Of a stretch of DNA of 24,049 nucleotides, positions 8,801-14,727 are shown piece after piece (the first letter of the stretch is position 1; every line of letters begins with the position of its first letter). Both the position numbers and the translations under genes were made by a program. Under the pieces are notes generated by a model that did no database searches, had not been told where the DNA came from, and was given only the letters and a program-made list of their open reading frames with translations. The stretch is from an uncultured Oscillibacter sp. (GTDB lineage Bacteria > Bacillota > Clostridia > Oscillospirales > Oscillospiraceae), in contig CAJUJW010000038.1 of NCBI GenBank assembly GCA_910586735.1, forward strand, positions 1 to 24,049, given 5' to 3'.

Positions 8801-10582
8801 CTCCGGGGAGCCCGCCTCTAACGCCGGCAGCAGACGGCGGCTCAGGCGCATGGCGGCGGCCTGCTGGGGGGCCTCCCCGGTTTCCAGCCACCAGGCGGCG
8901 AAGTTCGCCAGCCGGGTCACGTCCCGGCCGCCGACCCGCTCCATGGGCAGGTTCAGCGCCGTGTTCATCAGGGCGAAGGCCCCCTCTTCCGTCTCGGCGG
9001 CGGGGTCCTGGTAGTGGCGGAACAGCAGCTCGGAGAAGCGGGGGAAGTCCTCCCGGTCACAGCCCCCCAGCAGCGCGTCCGCCACGGTCTTGGCCTGGTA
9101 GCGGATCATGCTGATCTGCCGGGGGGTCAGGCGGCGGTCCGGGTGGATGAGCTTTTCCAGATACTCGGCCCACAGCTCAAAGGGCCGCTCCTCCTGGGGG
9201 CTGGCGGGGACGCCCTGGGGCAGCTCCTTCTTATAGCCGGAGAGGAACTTGGAGAGAATCCGCCCCATCAGCCCCGCCGCTTGGCGGCGGATGTCCCCGT
9301 CGGGCTGGAGGAGGAGCTCATAGAGGAACTCCAGAGTCTGCTCCTTCTGCTCCACGGTCCAGTAGGTGAAGTATTCCCGGAACACGGACACATAGGCCCG
9401 GATGCGCCCCGGGTCCTTCTCCCCCCGGGCGGCCTCCAGGGTGGCGACAAACAGCCGTTCCCGGCCCAGCCGGTGCATGAGGCGGATGTTGTGGTCCACC
9501 GCCGTCCGCCGGAGGCCCAGGACCACCTCGTCCTCGTTCATCAGCGAGGGGTCCTTCCGGGGCAGGGGCGGCCCCCCGGCGGTGGACAAGGTCACGTCCA
9601 CGCCGAAGGTCCTGAGATACCCCTCGAAGTCCTGGAGCTTCAAATAGACGTAGTGATACCGCCGCCGCTTGGCGGCGTCCACGTTGTCCAGCTTGGAGAG
9701 GATCACGTCGAAGGCGTCCCCCAGGGAGAAGAGCCGGGCCTCCTCCCCGCCGCCGGGGAGGCGCTCCTGCTTCACCCGGAAGTCGGCGTAGACCAGCACC
9801 AGCGACTCGGAGGACAGATTTTCCAGCTCCAAATCCCAGACGGAGTGGTTGGCGGCCACCCGGCCCAGGGCCCCCAGGCCCCGCCAGGCAAACCACTGGT
9901 CCGTGTAGTAGTAGTGGAGGTAGGGCACCCGTTCCCCCGGCTTGCAGCCGAACTTTCCGATGTCGTGCCCCGCGGCGGCGGCGGAGATGAGCCCCAGGTC
10001 GATCTTCCCGCCCCCGGCCTTAAAGGCCCGGGAGACCATCATGGACACGTGGTGTACCCCGGCGATGTGCTCGCAGGTGTGGAAGGGCGTCACCTCCCGC
10101 CCCAGGCGCAGAAGCTCGTAGACGTACTCCTCCCGCCAGCGGCGGAGGAACTGCCGGTAGTCCTCGGCGGCGGCGCTGGCCTTCAATTCCTCCTCGGTGC
10201 AGAAAGCGAAGTCCAGCCAGAAGTCAAAGGGCAGGGCGGCCCGTTCCGCGTCGTAGAGGGTGCGGAGGAACTGGAGAAAGCACAATGCCCCGTCCCGCTG
10301 AGCGGGGGAACAGGCCGGGGCCGCCTGGGGGTAGAGGAGGGAGACCGCCGTCCGGTAGGCGCACAGGGCCCAGCCCTCCTCCGGCTCGGGGGCGTCCAGC
10401 GCGGGGCGGAAGACCTCCAGGGCCCGGAGGGCGGGAATCCGCGCCTCAATGGGCAGCAGGGGGGCCAGCAGGGCGGCCCAGTCCAGGTCCTCAAACAGGG
10501 CCTCCTTCCGGGGGCGGGCCAGCTTTTGCAAAAACGCCTCCTCTTGAAAGGCGCGGGTCAGGTTCAGGCAGAGCTGTTCCAT
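5804..10582 (-). CDS. Giant multidomain protein: HD hydrolase + helical repeats + NMNAT-like + GNAT-like + PRTase-like
   Basis: A 1592-residue protein in one uninterrupted frame. I chose the ATG at 10582, with GGAGG five bases upstream; the frame stays open to 10726, but those codons lie across the probable promoter. An HD phosphohydrolase domain lies at about 140-300, with H168 (in HTCEH), H206-D207 (in GHDIGKFG), H246 and D267 (in YADFRVK) as likely metal ligands. Residues 300-900 look like helical, HEAT-type repeats. A nucleotidyltransferase of the NadD/NMNAT class spans about 905-1100, with FPGTFDPFSLSH (907-918) and ISSTRIRE (about 1060-1067). An acetyltransferase-like stretch lies at about 1140-1255. 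A type I phosphoribosyltransferase-like motif, VMLVDDLLHTGN (1403-1414), is followed by a C-terminal helical tail. No signal peptide or membrane segment is seen, so it is cytoplasmic. The make-up suggests nucleotide or NAD metabolism; the actual reaction is unknown. The HD and NMNAT calls are firm, the GNAT call is weak. Confidence 0.85.
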   Translation of the reverse strand: MEQLCLNLTRAFQEEAFLQKLARPRKEALFEDLDWAALLAPLLPIEARIPALRALEVFRPALDAPEPEEGWALCAYRTAVSLLYPQAAPACSPAQRDGALCFLQFLRTLYDAERAALPFDFWLDFAFCTEEELKASAAAEDYRQFLRRWREEYVYELLRLGREVTPFHTCEHIAGVHHVSMMVSRAFKAGGGKIDLGLISAAAAGHDIGKFGCKPGERVPYLHYYYTDQWFAWRGLGALGRVAANHSVWDLELENLSSESLVLVYADFRVKQERLPGGGEEARLFSLGDAFDVILSKLDNVDAAKRRRYHYVYLKLQDFEGYLRTFGVDVTLSTAGGPPLPRKDPSLMNEDEVVLGLRRTAVDHNIRLMHRLGRERLFVATLEAARGEKDPGRIRAYVSVFREYFTYWTVEQKEQTLEFLYELLLQPDGDIRRQAAGLMGRILSKFLSGYKKELPQGVPASPQEERPFELWAEYLEKLIHPDRRLTPRQISMIRYQAKTVADALLGGCDREDFPRFSELLFRHYQDPAAETEEGAFALMNTALNLPMERVGGRDVTRLANFAAWWLETGEAPQQAAAMRLSRRLLPALEAGSPEWEAAKRAVEAADCSSSTPLLYLQSRLGALLGLDVSGYQDLLDQGEAASGVFLDNLKTATPWVLKAVGVEYLLDQARREEGEAALHIATHFSNLMKVSENVVVRRMAGAALLDIAPMLTPPRRNEVAVELCEALETGQSEISQYIPPYLGQFLLWLSPRELDEILDELLRFLSSSSASVAAGALSTVGALLEHYRVYAKRFHETEEVLDRRRKRMAGLLLKGLASCMEPVRQEALRVLGEGLFASQALAYEDKDSLFTLVAKKLLFLIGEQPGGELTFFHTAAALSHIYRYAVAHRIESGPFRFEWRDKAAAFFPGTFDPFSLSHKGIVTAIRDLGLEVYLAVDEFSWSKKAQPSLIRRQIVSMSVADEFGVYLFPHDIPVNLATPADLLRLRQVFQDRELYLVVGSDVVAGASSYRAAPSPGSVHSMNHIVFRRSSDAEGREIDADLSRITGHVIQLQLPTHLEDISSTRIRENIDLGRDISNLVDPTVQDLIYRNSLYLREPQYKQLVRASLLEFSRVDAPDRALWEELRAACGPLPPPDPRDSAFLLRAGGPHPRILGFLTARVVGSGELYNAFGSQELAHWVRTRTAGRIQLLTGLWALKVPAGNYDAGQLLLTEVLTRAAEEDCGYAVWWGPLDQGGLDSLRRQGFVPSDLETPHPLLLVDMRSPAVLVRNISTTLKEPLASDRQVLSAIRDAHLRFQEAVCGLYPGTLVLSLNAEVIYHRMVRRLTEENGVPAEPQTPRVLGPKMCVPFGKVLRGNAVPNTVTKTIHTDKVFAPDLRSFTIAPFPGYAPLESQIRTIRSFRRPVMLVDDLLHTGNRLNVLDPIFRREELEIDRCVVGLLSGRGRDLMAARGRTVDSIYFVPDLRAWFVESTMYPFIGGDAVDKAVPSVPGLTPAVNMILPYASPKFYRECRRDAVYRFSRACIENSREILLALERAYRDRYARNLTLSRLSEAVILPLSPDKGAALRYDPSLSASVCLESDLRQLDRMKELLK

Positions 10583-10630
10583 GGGTTCCTCCGTTCCGCC
10601 CGGAGAGGGCCGGTGGTTTTTGATAGGGAC

Positions 10631-10659
10631 AGTATACCGCAGTTGGAGGCTGGGGGGAA
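10631..10659 (-). promoter_or_regulatory. Possible promoter for the giant-gene cluster
   Basis: Read leftward, TATACT (10631-10636) is a good -10 box, but the -35 position 17 bases upstream reads TTCCCC (10654-10659), a weak match. It would give a leader of roughly 45 bases before the ATG at 10582. Confidence 0.4.
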
Positions 10660-10687
10660 GGGGGAAAGAGAAAAAACCGCCCTCTTC

Positions 10688-10716
10688 TTGCCGTACTCCG
10701 CCGCCTATGCTACAAT
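10688..10716 (+). promoter_or_regulatory. Sigma-A promoter with extended -10 for the RibD/DHFR-like gene
   Basis: TTGCCG (10688-10693) and TACAAT (10711-10716) are 17 bases apart, and TGC immediately before the -10 box makes it an extended -10. The ATG at 10747 follows after a short leader. It diverges from the giant-gene cluster. Confidence 0.7.
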
Positions 10717-10746
10717 AGCGCCACAATCATGCTGGGGGGATTTTCA

Positions 10747-11061
10747 ATGAGCGTCTATTTTTACGGCTGCGTCACACTGGACGGCTATCTCGCCGGGAAG
10801 AACCATGAGCTGGACTGGCTTCACCAGACGGGGGCGGCGGAGGACACGGGCTATGAGGACTTTTACGCCCACATGAACGTGACCCTCATGGGGCGGCGGA
10901 CCTTCCGGGAGCTGGTGGACCGTTTGATTGTCCAGGTGGCCCCGGTGCTGCTGGGGGCGGGGATTCCGCTCTTTACGCAGAAGGAGGCTCTCCGGCGGTT
11001 TCGCCTGGAAGAGGTGCGGAAATACGGCCAGTTCGCGGAGCTGGTTTACGGCAGGCCGTGA
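10747..11061 (+). CDS. RibD C-terminal / dihydrofolate reductase-like protein with internal in-frame deletion
   Basis: A 104-residue protein. Full-length members of this family are about 170-180 residues. The N-terminal part (1-54) has the family start YGCVTLDGYLA and GYEDFYAHMNVTLMGRRTF. The sequence then jumps directly to LVDRLIVQVAPVLLGAGIPLF (56-76), which in relatives lies some 65-70 residues further on, and ends with the usual FAELVY. The missing middle normally includes strands and the glycine-rich nucleotide-binding segment, so NADPH binding is probably lost. The promoter, the ribosome site (GGGGGGA at 10734-10740) and the frame are all intact. This points to a recent in-frame deletion and a likely non-functional product rather than a decayed gene. 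An in-frame ATG at 10729 is less likely as start because it precedes the ribosome site. Confidence 0.75.
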   Translation: MSVYFYGCVTLDGYLAGKNHELDWLHQTGAAEDTGYEDFYAHMNVTLMGRRTFRELVDRLIVQVAPVLLGAGIPLFTQKEALRRFRLEEVRKYGQFAELVYGRP

Positions 11062-11086
11062 TTCGCCGTCCAGAATTCCGGAGAGA

Positions 11087-11124
11087 GAAGAAGCGCCGTC
11101 CCGGTCAAGGGGCGGCGCTTCTTC
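11087..11124. terminator. Hairpin between convergent genes, probable bidirectional terminator
   Basis: Perfect 12-base arms GAAGAAGCGCCG (11087-11098) and CGGCGCTTCTTC (11113-11124) flank a 14-base loop. It lies between the RibD/DHFR-like gene ending at 11061 and the end of the pyrimidine operon at 11136. The T-tract is imperfect: read leftward the stem ends in CTTCTTCTCTCT. Confidence 0.6.
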
Positions 11125-11135
11125 AAGGCGGATGC

Positions 11136-11840
11136 TCAATACCGGTTCCGAATCACGTCCCTGTGGGACCCGCCGGACAACTCCACGAACCGCACAAACA
11201 GGGACACCTTGTTCTCCGGGTTCAGCGCCTCCCAGACCTGGTCCGCCAGTTCCTCCGGCGTCTCCGCCTCCAGGGCCACCCGCTCCGGGTCCCCGGCGAA
11301 GGAGGGCAGGGGATTCCCGTCTCCCATGTAGGTGTGGATGAAGCGGCCCTCGCCGGGGAGGGGCGCGTCGTAGTCGTAGAAGTACCGGCAGCAGCAGTCC
11401 GGGTTTCCCTCGGCGCTCTTCAAGATGGAGAGCTGGAAGCTGCCGCCGGGGCTCAGCAGTCCGGAGATGCGGGGGGTCCAGTTGGGCCCGTCGGGCTCAA
11501 AGGTCCGGCTTTTCAGCGCCTCGGCGAAGGTCCGGCCCTCCAGGATATAATCCCGCGCGGTGTCCGTCTGGTCCCCGTTGGTGACAATCAGCTCATTGCC
11601 TACCTTCCGCACCGGGTGATAAATAATAAGGCTGGGGTCCGTCATCTTGGCGGGGTCGTGGGCCTCCGTGCGGATGCCGTCCTCCGTGGGGACGAACACC
11701 CGGTTCCGGGAGTTCTCGCTGCGGCCCATGATGAAGTACACGGCCACGGCCTGTTTCCCGTCTGGGCTCTTTCCCAGGACGATGCCCCGTCCGGGGTAGG
11801 GATTTCCTTTCAGCAGGTCCAAGAGATTTCGCTTTTCCAT
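11136..11840 (-). CDS. IMP cyclohydrolase-like protein (PurO-type family)
   Basis: A 234-residue protein matching the IMP cyclohydrolase-like family first known from archaeal PurO, which closes the ring of FAICAR to give IMP in purine synthesis. Visible family features are the N-terminal YPGRGI (15-20), the following VLGKSPDGKQAVAVYFI strand pair and MGRSENSRNR (38-47), with an N-terminal-nucleophile-like layout. The ATG is preceded by GGAGG. It is the last gene of the pyrimidine operon, 23 bases after the metallopeptidase gene, and ends at a hairpin. Many bacteria use PurH for this step; no purH is in the window. The family assignment rests on motifs I recognise; activity on FAICAR is inferred. 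Confidence 0.8.
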   Translation of the reverse strand: MEKRNLLDLLKGNPYPGRGIVLGKSPDGKQAVAVYFIMGRSENSRNRVFVPTEDGIRTEAHDPAKMTDPSLIIYHPVRKVGNELIVTNGDQTDTARDYILEGRTFAEALKSRTFEPDGPNWTPRISGLLSPGGSFQLSILKSAEGNPDCCCRYFYDYDAPLPGEGRFIHTYMGDGNPLPSFAGDPERVALEAETPEELADQVWEALNPENKVSLFVRFVELSGGSHRDVIRNRY

Positions 11841-11863
11841 ATCTGTCCTCCATATCTCGAATT

Positions 11864-12394
11864 TCAGTTCATCGAGAGCAGCTTCTTCCGCTCCCGCCAG
11901 TCGGGGAGATACCGCTCCAGCAACGTGTAAAACCCCGGCCCGTGGTTCTTCTCCCGGATGTGGCAGAGCTCATGGACCACCACCAGCTCCACGGCCTCCG
12001 CCGGGCAGTTCATCAGGAAGCAGGAGAAGCAAAGGCTGTTCTTCACCGAGCAGCTGCCGTACCGCTTCCGGGCTGCGGTGACTTTAAAGCCGGTGGGACG
12101 TACGCCCATTTCCCCGCTCCACCTGGCGATAATCTCCGGCAGTTCCGCCCTGGCCCGGTCCTTCAGGGCCTGGATTTCCGCCGCCGTGGGGGCGGGGGGA
12201 AGCCGGGCGGCCTTTTCCCGCTGAATGGCCACGTGCTTTTCGATCCACGCGGCGTGGGCCTCCACAAAGGCGTCGATCCGCCCCTGGGCGCACCGCAGTG
12301 GGGCCCGGACCAGCAGCCGCCCGTCCGCCGTGACCTCCAGGGCCAGGGTTTTCCTCCGGGATCGGATGAGTTCATAAGGTTCCATGTTCGTCAA
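11864..12394 (-). CDS. YgjP-like M48-family zinc metallopeptidase (DUF45)
   Basis: A 176-residue protein of the YgjP/DUF45 group, a SprT/WLM-like zincin family. It has the zinc-binding HELCH motif (H141, E142, H145) and a downstream HGPGFYTLL segment that supplies the third ligand. Upstream lie ARKRYGSCSVKNSLCFSCFLM, partly matching the family's R-W-G-SC-x3-G-x-I pattern, and the N-terminal strand IRSRRKTLALEV. The ribosome site decides the start: GGAG is 7 bases before a TTG at 12394 but 16 before the ATG at 12385, so I take the TTG, reading MTNMEPYEL. It sits between pyrI and the IMP cyclohydrolase-like gene. Its substrate is unknown. Confidence 0.85.
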   Translation of the reverse strand: MTNMEPYELIRSRRKTLALEVTADGRLLVRAPLRCAQGRIDAFVEAHAAWIEKHVAIQREKAARLPPAPTAAEIQALKDRARAELPEIIARWSGEMGVRPTGFKVTAARKRYGSCSVKNSLCFSCFLMNCPAEAVELVVVHELCHIREKNHGPGFYTLLERYLPDWRERKKLLSMN

Positions 12395-12425
12395 GATGGT
12401 TCTCCGCTGCCGCCGCCCCGGCCCG

Positions 12426-12854
12426 TTAAAAATTCTTTTTTCCCTTGGCCGTGTCGCAGTAGGCGCAGCGGTAGACGTGCCTCTCCGGGTCGCTGAGGAG
12501 GAAGATGGAGTCCAGCTGAGGTTCCGCCACGGTGATGCACCGGGGATTCTTGCAGCGGATGATGTTCACCAGTTTCTTGGGGGGCTCCAGCCGGCGCTTT
12601 TCCACCCGCTGTCCGTCCCGGATGATGTTGACGGTGATTTTGTCGTCGATATAGCCCAGGACATCCACGTCCACCTCCAGGGGGGAGTCGATTTTGATGA
12701 TGTCCTTTTTCCCCATGCGGCCGGACCGGACGTTTTTGATGATGGCCACGGAGCAGTCCAGCTGGTCCAGATGGAGGGACTTGTAGATGTCCATGCTCTT
12801 GCCCGCCTGAATGTGGTCCAGGACCACGCCGTTTTGGATACTGTCAATGTTCAT
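12426..12854 (-). CDS. pyrI: Aspartate carbamoyltransferase regulatory subunit
   Basis: A 142-residue protein, slightly shorter than the E. coli subunit (153). PyrI binds nucleotides and a structural zinc and joins PyrB to form the allosteric ATCase holoenzyme. The N-terminal nucleotide-binding domain begins MNIDSIQNGVVLDHI. The C-terminal zinc domain holds four cysteines at 101, 106, 130 and 133 (CKNPRC and CAYC), all intact. The ATG has AAGGGAGAG just upstream. It lies 22 bases after a small membrane-protein gene that separates it from pyrB, an unusual arrangement. Its presence implies that UTP/CTP feedback is possible at this step. Confidence 0.95.
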   Translation of the reverse strand: MNIDSIQNGVVLDHIQAGKSMDIYKSLHLDQLDCSVAIIKNVRSGRMGKKDIIKIDSPLEVDVDVLGYIDDKITVNIIRDGQRVEKRRLEPPKKLVNIIRCKNPRCITVAEPQLDSIFLLSDPERHVYRCAYCDTAKGKKNF

Positions 12855-12876
12855 GAAAGCTCTCCCTTCAAAGCTG

Positions 12877-13053
12877 TTATAAGATGCCTGTCCCCAGAAA
12901 CACGAACAGCGTGCTGAGGCCGAAGCTGATGCAGGCCCACACCTTGCGGCGCTCCGCCTTCTCCGGGTCCTCCGCCCGGATTGCGTTGATCAGAGCGGCC
13001 GGGAAACTGCAGGATATTGCGAATACAAGGATGATAGCCAGCCAATAGGTCAT
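12877..13053 (-). CDS. Small two-helix membrane protein inside the pyr operon
   Basis: A 58-residue protein with two predicted membrane segments: residues 3-24 (YWLAIILVFAISCSFPAALI) and 39-58 (C-terminal end), joined by a charged loop, RAEDPEKAERRK. The ATG at 13053 has GAGGGGG seven bases upstream, and that site overlaps the pyrB stop codon, so translation is likely coupled to pyrB. It lies between pyrB and pyrI, whose products act together. I recognise no family. It could be a small membrane partner or a generic small transmembrane protein. The well-placed ribosome site makes it more credible than a chance frame. Confidence 0.65.
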   Translation of the reverse strand: MTYWLAIILVFAISCSFPAALINAIRAEDPEKAERRKVWACISFGLSTLFVFLGTGIL

Positions 13054-13064
13054 AGGCGTCCCCC

Positions 13065-13985
13065 TCAAACCCGGATGTCCAGCAGCTTCATAATCAGGGC
13101 CATGCGGATGAACTTGCCGTTTTTCACCTGCTTCCAGTAGGCGGCCCTGGGGTCCCTGTCCACGGCCACGGAAATCTCGTTGACCCTGGGCAGGGGGTGG
13201 AGGATGGAGAGGTCCGCCTTGGCGGGGACCAGCTTCTCCGGGGTGAGGATATAGCTGTCCTTCAAGCGGAGGTAGTCCTCCTCGTTGAAAAAGCGCTCCT
13301 TCTGGACCCGGGTCATGTAGAGGATGTCCAGGTCCGGGATCACGCTGTCCAGGCTGTCCGTCTGTTGGTAGGGGATGCCCCGCTTTTTCAGGGCCTCCTC
13401 CTTCACGTACCGGGGCAGCTTCAGCTCCTGAGGGGAGATCAGCACGAAGTTGATGTTGTCATACCGGCTCAGGGCGTTCACCAGGGAGTGGACGGTCCGC
13501 CCGAATTTCAGGTCCCCGCAGAAGCCGATGGTGAACCCGTCCAGCCGCCCCTTCTCCCGGTGGATGGTGAGCAGGTCCGTCAGGGTCTGGGTGGGGTGGT
13601 TGTGCCCCCCGTCCCCGGCGTTGATGATGGGCGCCTCGCTGAACTGGGCGGCGGCGTAGGGGGCGCCCTCCTTGGGGTGCCGCATGGCGATGATGTCCGC
13701 GTAGCAGCTCACCGTGTGGACCGTGTCCCCCACGGTCTCCCCCTTGGCGGTGGAGCTGGAGGCGGCCTCGGAGAAGCCCAGCACGCTGCCTCCCAAAGCC
13801 AGCATGGCGGACTCAAAGGAGAGCCGCGTCCGGGTGGAGGGCTCGAAGAAGAGGGTGGCCAGCTGCTTGTGGGCGCAGGCGCTTTGGTACCTGGCGGGGT
13901 CCTTGATAATGTCCTCCGCCGTGGCGATCAGTTCCCCGATTTCCTCCACGGAGAGGTCGGTGATGTCAATAATATTTCTGGGCAT
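13065..13985 (-). CDS. pyrB: Aspartate carbamoyltransferase catalytic subunit
   Basis: A 306-residue protein of normal ATCase catalytic length. It condenses carbamoyl phosphate with aspartate, the first committed step of pyrimidine synthesis. Key residues are visible: the carbamoyl-phosphate loop FFEPSTRTR (46-54), SSTAKGE with catalytic Lys81, GHNHPTQTL (127-135) and HPLPRVNE (263-270). The ATG at 13985 has AAAGGAG five bases upstream. A longer frame begins upstream but translates the AT-rich spacer repeat and is not credible. pyrI lies downstream, beyond one small gene, so a PyrB6-PyrI6-type complex is expected. Confidence 0.97.
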   Translation of the reverse strand: MPRNIIDITDLSVEEIGELIATAEDIIKDPARYQSACAHKQLATLFFEPSTRTRLSFESAMLALGGSVLGFSEAASSSTAKGETVGDTVHTVSCYADIIAMRHPKEGAPYAAAQFSEAPIINAGDGGHNHPTQTLTDLLTIHREKGRLDGFTIGFCGDLKFGRTVHSLVNALSRYDNINFVLISPQELKLPRYVKEEALKKRGIPYQQTDSLDSVIPDLDILYMTRVQKERFFNEEDYLRLKDSYILTPEKLVPAKADLSILHPLPRVNEISVAVDRDPRAAYWKQVKNGKFIRMALIMKLLDIRV

Positions 13986-14007
13986 AGGGGCTCCTTTCTG
14001 AGCAAGC

Positions 14008-14042
14008 AATAATGGACAATGGATAATTGACAATTGACAATG
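14008..14042. repeat. Short AT-rich spacer repeat (copy 2)
   Basis: Tandem 7-8 base units, GGACAAT, GGATAAT, TGACAAT and TGACAAT, lie between pyrE and pyrB. The stretch is related to 5788-5809, whose match is on the opposite strand. It is AT-rich in a GC-rich background and untranslated if pyrB starts at 13985. Confidence 0.6.
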
Positions 14043-14045
14043 TAT

Positions 14046-14063
14046 GGGGGCTGGCACTCCCCC
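14046..14063 (-). other. Small GC hairpin between pyrE and pyrB
   Basis: GGGGG (14046-14050) can pair with CCCCC (14059-14063) across an 8-base loop just after the pyrE stop. There is no T-run, so it is not a convincing terminator. It might affect mRNA processing or stability. Confidence 0.3.
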
Positions 14064-14068
14064 GCCCG

Positions 14069-14707
14069 TCAGGGCAGGATCCAGCTCTCATCCGAGGGGT
14101 TCGCCCGGAACTTTTTCAGGCGGTCGATGTCCTCGGGCTTGATCTTCCCCTCCGCCGCAGCGATCTCGCACACCGCGTCGAAGTTGGACAGGCTGTAGTT
14201 GGTCACACCCGCCGCCGCCAGCCGGTCCAGTCCCTTCTGGAGCCCGTAGGTGAAGATGGACACAATGCCCAGCACCTCCGCCCCGGCCTCCCGCAGAGCC
14301 TCCACCACCTCAATGCAGCTTCCGGCGGTGGAGATCAGGTCCTCCACCACAACGACCCTCTGTCCGGCCTCCAGCCTGCCCTCGATGCGGTTCTGCCGCC
14401 CGTGGTCCTTGCCGCTGGAGCGGACGTAGCCCATGGGCAGGCCCATGAGGTGCCCCACGATGGCCGCGTGGGCGATGCCCGCCGTGGAGGTGCCCATGAG
14501 GACCTCTACATTGGGATAGTGCTTGCAGACGAGGTCCACCAGCCCCTCCTCCACGTGGGTGCGCACCTCCGGCGCGGTGAGGGTCAAACGGTTGTCGCAG
14601 TAAATGGGACTCTTGATGCCGCTGGCCCAGGTAAAGGGCTCGTCGGGGCGGAGGAACACCGCGCCGATGGACAGCAGGTCATGCGCAATGGTCTGTTCGC
14701 GGGTCAT
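14069..14707 (-). CDS. pyrE: Orotate phosphoribosyltransferase
   Basis: A 212-residue protein of normal OPRTase length. It transfers the ribose-phosphate of PRPP to orotate, giving OMP. The PRPP-binding motif VVVVEDLISTAGS (118-130) is present. The substrate loop reads RSSGKDHGRQNRIEG (96-110), and the N-terminal FTWASGIKSPIYCDNR contacts orotate. I chose the ATG at 14707 because AAAGGAG lies eight bases upstream. An ATG at 14731 overlaps the pyrF stop but would place that ribosome site inside the gene. It sits between pyrF and pyrB in the operon. Confidence 0.96.
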   Translation of the reverse strand: MTREQTIAHDLLSIGAVFLRPDEPFTWASGIKSPIYCDNRLTLTAPEVRTHVEEGLVDLVCKHYPNVEVLMGTSTAGIAHAAIVGHLMGLPMGYVRSSGKDHGRQNRIEGRLEAGQRVVVVEDLISTAGSCIEVVEALREAGAEVLGIVSIFTYGLQKGLDRLAAAGVTNYSLSNFDAVCEIAAAEGKIKPEDIDRLKKFRANPSDESWILP

Positions 14708-14727
14708 GGTCAAAACTCCTTTCTTAC

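Noticed and set aside
6350..8821. An 823-codon open frame on the + strand, opposite the giant gene
   Set aside because: It is a shadow of the opposite coding strand in very GC-rich DNA. It has low-complexity Gly/Val/Pro/His composition, no domain, and no ribosome site.
10583..10726. Upstream extension of the giant protein
   Set aside because: It would cover the probable promoter and lacks a ribosome site, whereas GGAGG lies directly before the ATG at 10582.
9014..10750. A 578-codon open frame on the + strand, opposite the N-terminal half of the giant gene
   Set aside because: Same cause. The HD motifs on the minus strand are clearly the real coding signal.
14008..14042. Possible CRISPR or transposon end
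   Set aside because: The units are only 7-8 bases with no unique spacers, no flanking inverted repeats and no transposase nearby.
13986..14057. N-terminal extension of PyrB through the spacer repeat
   Set aside because: The extra residues are translated AT-rich repeat. The ATG at 13985 has an ideal ribosome site and gives normal PyrB length.
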